Positions 1-10,426 of a DNA stretch of 64,000 bases are shown here, piece by piece. The stretch is from Trichosphaerium sp. ATCC 40318 (taxonomy: Eukaryota; Discosea; Flabellinia; Trichosidae): positions 80,167 through 144,166 of the forward strand of contig JALMLS010000416.1 in assembly GCA_038496445.1 (NCBI GenBank), read 5' to 3'. The notes beneath the pieces were generated by a model that did no database searches, had not been told where the DNA came from, and saw nothing but the letters and a program-made list of their open reading frames with translations. The position numbers and the translations under genes are program-made. Each line of letters opens with the position of its first letter. Position 1 is the first letter of the stretch.

Positions 1-745
1 GACGTTGCAGCCGCTGAAATAATTTCTGGCCTAGATCCTCAAAACAACGAATGTCACATGGAATATAACATGTTTAACTGGTGAGTTGATACTTTTTTTG
101 ATCTAATGATCGCGATATAAAAGACGGGCTTTGTCACAGGCCTAATTTGGTTTTTAGTCCAATCTCCACTAATATAGTACATAGCGCGGATAACTCACCT
201 CCTAAACCATTTATACACGCTCATAGACATGAGACAAGCACACAAACAACGAAAAAACGGAAAATGGCAACCCCGCCTTCTACAACTAAGGACAAGCCTA
301 ATTTGATGAGACTTGTCGCATCACCGAGCGGAAAATGCTGTCCGAACTGTGGAACAGAACATGCACCCCTATGGCGTTATATGGAGTACAAAGGAGAAGT
401 ACAATATCTGTGCAATGCATGCGGATTGCGTAAAAGCAAAGGGAAATTCTGTCTAGGTATGTCTCTACGCGTTGATAGCTTCCGGATCTTTTTTTGTTCT
501 CGTGAAAGAACAGCGTTACTCCGTTTAGTTTTTTTTTATATTGCCGTCGGATAACAACCCCGAAAAGTGATCATGACTTCTTACAATGTTTAGGATGTGA
601 TTATGTTTATAGAAGAGAGGATGTAAAGAGTAATCCAAAAACATGGTTAAAGTGCACTTTGTGCCGACGGCTATCTCATGCAGCATGTATAAAAGGAGCA
701 GTTAAACCTTGGGTATGTAGTACATGCCAAGGAAAGTGCTTATAG
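1..745 (+). CDS. GATA zinc finger + PHD-like protein (5' end outside window)
   Basis: This is the C-terminal part of a probable DNA-binding or chromatin regulator. I read three exons, 1-80, 140-456 and 594-745, joined across GT-AG introns, ending in TAG at 743-745. The middle exon carries a complete GATA-type finger starting CPNCGTEHAPLWRY and ending LCNACGLR; the spacing between the two Cys pairs is 20 residues, as in the long-loop GATA class. A basic stretch (KKRK) precedes it. The last exon encodes a compact Cys/His module (LKCTLCRRLSHAACI, then WVCSTCQGKC) that resembles a short PHD or RING-like finger. GATA fingers bind GATA sites and PHD fingers often bind histone tails; the combination suggests a transcription factor. 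The N-terminus lies upstream of the window, so total length is unknown. Confidence 0.8.
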
Positions 746-1632
746 AGGAGGAGAAAAAACAGGGAGATTGTATTATAAACACAAGAAAAAAAAGTAAAAA
801 CCACACTGTATTATTGCTACACCACAAAACACAGTCTACAATTTCTTTTTTTCTCTATTAAAATAACCTACCGAACATGGAGGAGTACCATTTTCTGTTT
901 TTAGTCACGTACGATATAACGACATAATACAACTCCGAATTTGGTTCAAAGGATCTTCACCAAATGTTACGCATAGTTTGACAACTCCCAACGATACGGA
1001 TTAGTACGAGGAAGGTACTTAGTACATCTTGAACAATTGTCGGACGCTAGAACTTTTTGTTCCGATACACATACGCTATCCGGCATCAACAAATTGCTTA
1101 CAACCGTTATTTACACCCTGAACCAAACAAAACTCAAAGAGAAAGAGTTCACACTAAAAGCTCGGGCAGCTAATCTTCGCTCGAAAACACAGCACAAAGT
1201 GCGAACCAGCTAGACAAGAATAACCACGCACCTATGATCCATTTTAATGTAAAACTGTCCAGCTAGTGATTATTACGCTTAACAAAACAGCTACTAGTAG
1301 GTTTTTTTTTGTACACCTCGGTTAAGGGAGAAGCGTTTAAACAGTTTGTGTTCCAGTTTTTTCCCACAGCCAGTCGTTCAAACTTATTCTCGATGCAAAA
1401 AGACAGCTTTGGCCTTTAGATGGTTACACCAGTATGAGCAGCGACAATAAGAAATATCGCCGCAGTTCAAAGAGGCCAAGTACTGCAGCTATACAAGTTA
1501 TTTGTAATGACAATAATTAGCCTCACCAAGTGAGACGGCATCGTTTTCAGTGTCCTCGCCTAGGAGTACAGGCAGCGGTACAGTCCAACAACATGTTAGG
1601 TAACTAGCTTATTGAAATTGTATATTGTGTTA
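746..1632. other. intergenic, no gene recognised
   Basis: About 890 bases between two head-to-tail plus-strand genes. It holds the 3' flank of the GATA gene (A-rich, with several AATAAA-like strings around 780-870) and the promoter side of the RhoGEF gene. I found no convincing reading frame, tRNA or repeat. Confidence 0.5.
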
Positions 1633-4600
1633 ATGTGGCGTAGAAGAAACACAACTGCATCACCAAAGCCTATGTTCAAAGCTGGAGATTCGGTAAATTT
1701 AGTTTTGATCTAAAAGCGTTGTTTACTCTTCTAGGACTTTCTATCTATTCTAGAGAACCTTCTAGACGGCATGGGATTATCAGCTATCGAAACAAATAGA
1801 GTTAGGCAATCAATAGAAAGCCACCGCGTACCTGAGGACATAAGCGGTCTAGGAAGACTGGATAAAAAGAGATATATTTTGGTACACTTATAATTTTAAT
1901 TCGCGTCTATTTTGTATCTGAACAACCTAAAATACGCTATACTGCATTCAAGAGCCCAAGCACAAAAAATATTGGTTAATACCTCTTTTGGCTTTTGTTT
2001 TCTATTGCATCTCTTATCGCTTATAATCTGTCAAGGTGTCTGTTATAGACTACTGCCAACTATGCATACGCGATATCGATAGAAAACGGGCAGTTATAAA
2101 AATGCAAAAGGTAAAATAACGCTTACTCAGTACTAAAAAAGTGCCATTTAATAATAAATGGTATCTCATAGGTAGTCAGAGGGTTTTTAGTCAGAAACAA
2201 GCTCAGAAAATATCGTAAGTATTTTGAACTAAATTCTGGTTTTGGTTGAACTTACATCTACATTCTTCTTACTCTGCTGCGCTTAGGGGCTTTATACGCT
2301 GAAGATAAAGGAACATCAATAGCATACCGTAATGAGGCATTGCGTGAAATGATAAGACAAGAAGAGAGATATGTGAAGCATTTACGCATTATTATATACG
2401 TACGAGCGTTTTCTTTTTTTTTTTTTTGTTTTCTTGATAGATTGCTTGTATTTTGTTTACACGCGCTTCTTTATGGTTTATTCTTTTTATTAGGAGTATT
2501 TGAAGCCTCTACAAGAACCAAAGAACCCTTACGGTGTCACTATAGCTGACGTACATGCATTATTCTCAAATGCAGAAATCCTTTATAGTGTGCATCAAGA
2601 GCTTTTAATTAAGTTCAAAGCACTCATACCTATGATGCCTTATGTCAGAAATATTGGTAGAGTATTTATAAGTACTGTAAGTCCAAAGAAAGCGTTTTTT
2701 TATTTCAGCTCCAAAAAAATTTCGCTCAATAGTCGTCTAACTGGTTTTATATAGGCGCCACTTATGTCTGCGTACGGATCTTATGTAGAAAATTCAAAGC
2801 ACGCAATGCGGACACTAGTCCGTCTTCGCGAGACAGTACCAAAGTTCAATACTTTCTTGAACGAGAATAGACACGATTTCCGCCTTGATGAGATGATTAC
2901 ATTCCCTCTCAATAGAATGGCACAATACCAAACTCATCTAGAGGTAAGTTAAGGTTATATATGTTGGTTGTACTCTTCCAGAAGGGAGTAGTACCTTCTC
3001 GAAGCAATTGCATTCAATTGTTGTGATAGTTGCTTTGTTAACCATTTTTTACAGATGATTCTTAAGCTTACACCAAAGAACCACCCTGATTATAGTGAGC
3101 TTTCTAAAGCTGGAACCATGATGATGAAATTATATCAGTTTATTCAAGAGAGTGTTAGACAGGCGTCTAATAAGGCTGATATTCTTGAAGCACAGAGAAA
3201 AATCCAAAATTACCAAGTATGCTCTTTTTTGCTTGTTTTTGGCTTCAACTTCGAGGTTTAATCGTTTACCCATGTTAATGTAATATCAAGGGCCATCTGT
3301 ATACACCTCAGCGTGTGTTATTAAAAGAAGGAAGAATTCTATTAATGAACAAAGGAAAGAAATCAGCACGGTATTGTTATTTGTTTAATGATCTCGTGTT
3401 GTTGTGTAAGGATGAAGGAAAGGATAAGCTCAAATTGAAGGAAGAAATGACAATTACACAAAATACAAAGGTCGGTGCTTCTGTTGAACGTGGTTATACG
3501 TTTACACTAGGATCAGAAACTCAGTATGACATGGTATGTGCTTTTTGGGTTTTTTTTCAACTGTTTACTTTTTGGTCAACTTTTTACTGTTATCTGACTC
3601 TGGATTAGGCTTTGGAAACTAAGCCTGAGTATGAGCAATGGTATGCATCTTTCCAAGCTTGTGTGAATGCGCTCATCAAAAAAAGTCGTGTTGGTACGTT
3701 GGGAGAAGAAAAAAATTGTCTTTTTTCATCATCTTGGATAAAAATATTGACTCGTTCACTAGTTTTTGGAGCAGCACTTGCAGATGTTCTAGAACAAGAT
3801 ACTAGAAAGTCTGGCGGAGTACCACACGCTATCAATGTGCTTATTGAAGAAGTTGAGAAAAGTGCGTTAAAATAGTTTTTTCTCCGTATTTTTGTCTTAT
3901 GTTTGTAGATTTGGATAAGGAGGGTATATACCGTGTACCTGGGAATGATGAGACTGTATTGATGATTAAGAAAAAAGTTGACACTTGTGCGCTTTTAGTC
4001 GAATATTCAGTTGCTCTTTTCGTTGCTTTTGGCTAAAACTATCTTAGTTGATGAATATAAAGATCCTTTCGTTGATGGCACACCGTGGGACGTTGCCGGT
4101 GTTTTAAAACTTTATTTCAGAGAGCTTCCAGGTCCATTGCTTACATACGCAATGTATGAACCGCTAACACAATTTCAATGTAAGTTTTCGACAGTTAAGA
4201 GCCAATCTTGTGCACTTGTGTGCTACCGATCTTTTTTTGTAGACTCATCGAACATTATCTCACCATAACGTAATAGGTGTGCCTGATGATATCTTAAAGC
4301 TTGCTGAATTAGTAGCGGAACTACCAAAAGAAAACTTGGAGTTACTTAAATGCTTTATGCGCCATCTAGGAAGAGTACGCTTTCTTTATAATACAGCGTT
4401 TATTTGCTTTATTTTATGAGGCTTTTCGTACTTTTAAGTAACGCTTCGCGTAGTTGACCGAGCATTCTGAGACGAATTTAATGACAGCTAATAACTGTGC
4501 TTTGATTTTTGCTCCTAGTTTGATCTACCCAGAGGAACAAACAATTCAATACACATTAATGCTTCCTCGATTGTTTTTCGCTGTTCAAGCTATGATAGAG

Positions 4601-5554
4601 GACTACGATCTTGTATTTGGTACCAGCGGAAAGTCACCAAGTCCTGCATCCAGTACAAATACCCCAACGACCGTATCGCCAATTGTACGTTTTTTTTTTC
4701 AAAGCAAATTGGGCGAAATGTTTGATTAGTGACATTTTTGCTCTACACTTTTTTTTGTGTTTTGTGATTTCTAATGTCCCTCCAAAGAAGGCAGAACGGT
4801 CTACTAGTCCTCAGCCTTATGCACACGATTCGTTGCGATCGAGTAGACGCCTAAAGAAGAAGAAATCTGATGTTGTAAGCCCTTCTAAGCGTGCTAGACC
4901 AAAGAAGCGTGTTAGTAAAGCTGGTGTATGTGGTTTTGTATACCGACGACTATTTACTTATCTCTCTATTAGCTATCAAACTCTGCACGATACAAGAAGC
5001 CTCTTCCTGTTGCACCTAATATATTTATGAAGAATTCATCTTCTTTCGTTACAGTAAAGAGTAATACGGTACGTAATAGTCTATTTCTATTACCCATAAG
5101 CATGTTATATACGTTGTGTATGTTTTACTCACTTATGTTGTAGTTAAACGGAACTAAAAGTACTTCCAAAAAAGTACGTAGCCTCTTTTGATTTGTTAAG
5201 TCTGCTTTAACTTATTGTTGCTTTTTTAGGAGATTACAAAACCAGGTTCATTTAGTGGTATGGAAAGTGCAAAACCTCCTCCTCCTTTAGCTTCAACTAC
5301 AGAGAAGAAACAGCAAAGAGTTGTTGCATTGTATACCTATCAAAAACGTGCACCAAATGAAATTAGTAAGTTTTTGTTTTTTTTTTTCGTTCTAAATTCA
5401 AAGAAAAAAGAAGGAACTCACGCTGTTGTTTTTAGGTTTTTCAAAAGGTGATAAACTTGTTGTTCTTAATAAAGATACAAGCGGTTGGTGGGAAGTTTTA
5501 AAGAATGGAGAATCTGGATGGGTACCTGCCAATTACCTAGAGCTTTTGGCGTAA
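1633..5554 (+). CDS. IQ-motif RhoGEF (DH-PH) - RhoGAP - SH3 protein
   Basis: A multi-exon signalling protein of roughly 850 residues acting on Rho-family GTPases. Domain order: a short N-terminus (MWRRRNTTASPK), an IQ-like motif (IKMQKVVRGFLVRNKLRKY, about 2090-2215) made by joining two exons, a DH domain (REMIRQEERYVKHLRII through LNRMAQYQTHLE, about 2330-2945), a PH domain (RVLLKEGRILLMNKGKKSAR to YEQWYASFQACV, about 3300-3680), a RhoGAP domain (GIYRVPGND, LKLYFRELPGPLL, TANNCALIFAPSL, about 3770-4680), a basic Ser/Pro linker, and a C-terminal SH3 (VVALYTY ... GWWEVL ... GWVPANYLELLA). GIYRVPG carries the catalytic Arg of RhoGAPs. DH promotes GTP loading and RhoGAP promotes hydrolysis, so one chain can do both, probably at membranes or cortical actin. 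The stop is TAA 5552-5554. The start is inferred from a short first exon and could be further upstream. Confidence 0.85.
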
Positions 5555-5953
5555 AAAAAAAAATACACAAAAAAACACAAAAAAGCAAGCTTCCCTCTGT
5601 AAATGTAATTTAGCCCCAGAATTGAATAAAAATTTAAAAAACATTAGTTGCGAGATAGTAAAGAATTAGGCGAAGAACACAACAAAGCAGCATTTGTTAA
5701 CAGTAAAGAATACTTGTGCCTGGTTACTTTCAATCTTTACAATTTTGTTCTTTGAACTTCTTTATTTGGTTGTACATTGAAAAAAAGGTTGACAGTTTCA
5801 TAACCCTAACACAAAAGGAAATCATAGTGCAGACGAAAATAACAACCGTAGTGTTCGATGATGTTCTAATCGATAAGAAAAAAACCACGTGATACACGTG
5901 GTTTTCTGTCAACAAGCTGTTTTATTATTTTGTTTACACTGCTTATAATTTTT
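5555..5953. other. convergent intergenic spacer
   Basis: Spacer between two convergent genes. It holds A-rich 3' flanks, a possible polyadenylation string (AATAAA near 5625) and the perfect hairpin listed separately at 5881-5905. No gene seen. Confidence 0.6.
5881..5905. terminator. perfect CACGTG hairpin between convergent genes
   Basis: An 11-bp perfect inverted repeat, AAAACCACGTG, a three-base loop ATA, then CACGTGGTTTT. It sits between the 3' ends of the RhoGEF gene (plus) and the EGF membrane protein gene (minus). It looks the same from both strands and could act as a shared 3'-end or pausing element, or as two E-box-type protein sites. The terminator role is inferred from position only. 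Confidence 0.35.
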
Positions 5954-8900
5954 TTATTCGCGCTCTCCATCATCTGATTCATTTGTGTCTTGAGTTTGTA
6001 TAAGTCCTTGTATCGATGTCATTCTTCCACGCTGAATTCTGTCTTCTTCTTTTTCAATCATGTGCTTTTTCTTCTCATCGCTTTTTGTGCTTTCTTCAGA
6101 TTCTGAGTCTATATTTGGTATCTTAATATATGTATCTTTTGATACAATACAGGATGCTATTAGTGGTACTATTATCTGTAAAATAATCATTGCAGCAATA
6201 GGTACAACTATTATTGTTGCAAATAAAAGACCATATGAAGGATAAGATATGAATGAGTTCAACATGAAAAGAGTTATTGAAGAAGCCAAAAGCGCAAGAA
6301 GTTCAGAGATGTACACATTGTAGAATTTGTATGGTACAACAAAGAATAGTATGAATGCGAATATTAGATCGTATATTGCTAGAATAAGGAACTGTGAACG
6401 GATGTTCCATAAGTATGTTGCCAGAATGACAAATCCAATTCTATGAAAAAAATCAGGAAGAAACTCAAAAAGAAGTAAAAAGTTTTGAACTTACCTTTGC
6501 AAGAACTGAACAGCCTTGACTCGGTGACTCATCAAAGATCGTAGGTGTGTTAGTATAGATGCTCTTCTATCCTTTTCTATGTCGTATGATGCTAATTCTT
6601 CAAACAAAAATGCGTTTTGGTGAAGAAACTCCGAGTCTTCTGAATCTAAAGAAAGAAATAAGAAAACGAAAAGAGAAAAAGTTGACTTACATTCTTCTGT
6701 TTGAAAACAAAGAAACTTTTTATCTTTGTTTGATTTCTTATCTACCATAGCTTTCACAGAGAAATTACACGAAGTTTCACCGCCACAGCACTCGAGCTTG
6801 AGTTTCTACACAAAAGTTAATAAAATTATGAATTTTTCTGACTTACTTTGACGTTCGTCCATCCAAGTCCTGGTGGAGAATGCTTTTCTTTAAATTCTCT
6901 TGACTTGGGTTCATAGTATATTATGTATAAACTGGCGAACGCAATCAAAATGAATAATCCAATACCGACACCGAATAAAATGACTGCAAGTGAAACTTTT
7001 GGAATAGGATATGTCACTATTGGTTTGGATGACGTCAAGTTATCTTTGTGTATTGAATCGGCATGTATGAACTGTAAGTCGATGAATATACGCAATAGCG
7101 ATCCTAAAACAGGAACAAGGAAAATATTAAGAGCCAAGTCGAGGATAAACGTCCATCCGAGTTTCAGTTTAAATCCGCAACAATTAAATCCTAACTTGGC
7201 TTAAAACTTGAACTCAACTCACAAGTATCACGTGAGATAGTAATATAAAACGTGATCTTACCTTTAAGATTCGTTAGTTTCCATGTAAATAGCGAAATAA
7301 TGGCTAACACAAAGGCTATTGCAAGCAATTTGGGAACAAAGTAAGCGCCAATTTGATAAATCTAATCAAACAATTACTAACACGTTTTGTCAAATCAAAT
7401 TGAATTACTGTTTCAAAAGCTGTCCATTTAGATATACCAGATCCTGTAGCTGCAGGGAATGACGAAAACATGACTGCATCGTAGGCAGGGTAAAGATCTA
7501 TTTAAAAAAAAGTGTAAGTCAAGAGTTAAACGAAACACCGTCAATGCAATTGGAAAGTGAAAACAGAAGTTACTACAACTATGACCAATAAACGTACCCG
7601 CCATAGATGTAGCTAAGAAGTAGTTGTTTCTTGTTGGTAGTAGTATACTTTGAAAGAAACTCAAAGCAAGCTAAACAAAGAAAAGTTATAAAACGCACGT
7701 GCAAGGAGATAAAAAAAAGGAAAAATGACGTACAAGAAGTTGAGATGATTGCCAGAAACTTTGACAACACGAAAAATGAGATCCTACTTGTGCTGAAGCT
7801 GTAGCAGCAATTAAAACTATTGAAGCTATATTTATGCTGTTTTTTTCTGGTATTGTCAAGTTCAACAAGGCACATCTATCACCTAACCATGATGCATAAC
7901 AAACGCAGTATCCCAGTGTAACATTACAATATCCGTTGATACACTCGTAAGGACATCCTGATTGATTCGTTGGAGGAACCGTTGTTGGTGTCACGTGTGA
8001 TGGTGCTGATGGGTGCGCAGGTGCTGTCGTTGGTGTAGTGTGGGAGTGTGGAGGCAAAGCGGGCGGTGCAGGAGTTGGCGTTGATGGGGGAGAAGGAGTT
8101 GGGGTTGACGGTGTTGGCACTGATATAGGTACTGATGGGATAGGATTTGATGATGGCGGCAGTGTTGTAGGAGGTGTGATGGATGATGGTAATGTAGGTG
8201 CGCTGGTTGGTGATGTTGTAGGCGAAGATGTTGGTGTTACTGTTGGAGCTTGTGTTGGCGATATTGTTGGAGCTTGTGTTGGTGATGATGTTGGAATGAA
8301 TTCTGGACACATAGATGTAGCTCTTGTGCCTATCAGGCAATTTTCGTATGTTGATGCTTTACAACCTGGTACTTGAAAATCTCCAGTAACGTTAAAACAC
8401 CAGCTACAATCCTTGTAGCCAACGCACTCCTTCAAAAAAAACATTAGAAAGAAAAGTCAAATGAGAAAAAACCAGAACTCTTGTACGGTACATCCAGACA
8501 ACCTTCTCAAAGACATGTAAAGACTGTAGGTGGATGGTACAACAAGGTTTTAAACGGTAAGGTATTTGTGGCATGTAGTAGAAGTAGAAAGTGTTGGCAC
8601 CAATAGTCGGCGACCAAAAAAAAAAAACCTTGAAATAAAAGTTACTTACCGTACATGTTGCTTTGGATTCACAAAAAGGTTCAGCATTAACCCCAGTAGA
8701 TGTAAATATATAAGACATACCAGTTGACACTTGATACTTTCCACCATTGAGGGAGGATATCTTAGTTTCGTAGCCTTAAACAAAAGGTAAATTACTTGTA
8801 CAAAAAAGAAATAATTGAAGAACTTTCTTGGTTCTTTCTTACCTTGTGGTAGTAACTGGCTTGTGCTAAAGAGGTATAATTGTGGGTCGATTTTTAAAAT

Positions 8901-9718
8901 CAAGCCGGCCGCGTTGTAGAAAAAGGTTGCTGCAGATGGCACCCAAGGAAGACCCAGTTGAACTACATTTGCCTTCCATGTTGTAGCGAAAGTGCTTTCG
9001 CTTCTGACTTGAAGTGTATCGGCAGTTACTATTCCAGCTACATAATGTAAGTATTTACCAATTTGTGGTAGTGTATAGAGGCCAAGAATTGATTAAGATA
9101 AGAGTCCAAACGGAAAAGAAAGAACCTTTCCAGAGTGGAAAGACAAAGTTTTTTTTGAAAAACTTTCTGATGAATTGATCGACATACAGCTTTGTAAATA
9201 GTTATTGGCTGTTAGCAGTAGACTCATCTCAAAGTACTTATTCGTTTGCACAGTGCTATACAATGATGTTTTTAGCTTAGGTGTTTGTGTAACACAAAAA
9301 AGGGAAAATTATCCAAAAAAGAGGAAATTATGAAATAAATAATCTAAGAACGACTAAAATACGCACTTTGTGGCTGAATAACTACCATTTAAGTTACCGA
9401 CATAAAGAAAAGTTGATGTTTGGTCTGTAATTGTAAAACTAGCTCTTCCAAGGTATCCAATGCATTTAGTGCCTGTTGCGATGACTGTATCATCTTGAAA
9501 CGTTATTGGAGACAAAACACTGTTAAAACGTTACTCATTTAAATCATCACGTGATAATACGCATATATTACTCTAATTATAACGACGTACGCGCGGTATA
9601 AGCCAAAACATTGTAATGTATCAGGTTGATTGTTGTATACTGTTACAACGCCCGAAGTAAACGTAGCGGATGAAGCAAGAGAAGTTATTAACAGTAATAG
9701 TAGACAACATCTCAGCAT
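5954..9718 (-). CDS. multipass membrane protein with EGF module on PT-rich stalk
   Basis: A large intron-rich surface protein. The start ATG (9718) opens a clear signal peptide, MLRCCLLLLLITSLASS. An ectodomain with several Cys follows (for example CVGYKDCSWCFNVTG), then a stalk of about 100 residues rich in Pro, Thr and Ser (repeats such as SPTQAPT), then one EGF-like unit (CPYECINGYC ... CVCYASWLGDRC). After this come several hydrophobic segments: ILLPTRNNYFLATSMA, IGAYFVPKLLAIAFVLAII, LALNIFLVPVLGSLL, VILFGVGIGLFILIAFASLY, and two or more in the last exon (MIILQIIVPLIASCIVS). An acidic, Lys-rich cytoplasmic tail ends DDGERE. The layout is reminiscent of protist adhesion or channel-like receptors, but I recognise no family for the membrane part. 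The next gene is convergent. Confidence 0.7.
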
Positions 9719-10426
9719 TGTAGGTTAACCTTTGTTTGACTGTTTTGTGAAACACGCCGCTAGTAAAAAACAACCTCAAGCCAAGGGCACTCCTTAAGTG
9801 CCGAGTCACCATGCTGACGTGGCGTGGATTGTGTAGCCTAAAATATCATTGGATGTGTACCTTTGTTAAAAATAATCTAAAAATCCGAAAATATCATAAC
9901 ACATCTTCACACTCTAAACAAAAGTATCCTCTAGGTGGGGTAATGTAGTTATTTAAATAATTTAAGAATTTGTTTTCATTCAGATGCACTTCCTAAGGTA
10001 GCCGCTAATAGATTTGTAACTTTTTTTGTGGATTTTTTGTTGGTTTTATAGACCGACCATTGTGTGTCTACTTTTGTTAGCCACTACGAAAGATTTAAGG
10101 GAGGGGGTTGGTAATGCGTGCCGCTTCGGTTAGTCAAACCGAAACTAGCTTTGGAGAACTCTATCTGATATTTAGCAGATACTCATATCTTTATCTCCGC
10201 CCTCACAATAAGGGATATAGCTGGTATACCTGTGATTAATTTTATAAGTTGGAGCCAGTTTGGCTGACTTGCTGACAAAACAAGCGTCCAACTCTGTAGT
10301 AGTAATACATTTCAGTTCATAATCAAATAAAAAAAAAGACAGGTGCCAAATGATCATATCTCGGGAGATATTGTTTTATTATTCTATCTGGCAACATTCT
10401 TGATAAACGGTTTTTCTAGATCGTTT
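9719..10426. other. intergenic with dispersed structured element
   Basis: About 700 bases between two minus-strand genes, covering the promoter side of the EGF membrane protein gene and the 3' flank of the carboxylesterase. It contains copy 1 of the structured repeat (9916-10171). No protein-coding gene seen. Confidence 0.6.
9916..10171 (+). repeat. dispersed structured element, copy 1
   Basis: About 256 bases closely matching 52690-53021. Shared blocks include AAACAAAAGTATCCTC at the left end, CATTCAGATGCACTTCCTA, GGTTTTATAGACCGACCATT, and CTATCTGATAT (or CATCTGATAT) at the right end. Two hairpins are visible: CTTTTGT (10071-10077) with ACGAAAG (10086-10092), and TTCGGTT with AACCGAA (10125-10143). 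I find no reading frame shared with the second copy. It could be a non-coding RNA gene or a small non-autonomous transposon. Confidence 0.6.

Noticed and set aside
8038-8376. Long plus-strand Gly/Val/Asp-rich frame
   Set aside because: It is the antisense of the PT-rich stalk of the minus-strand membrane protein; the low-complexity codons leave the other strand open by chance.
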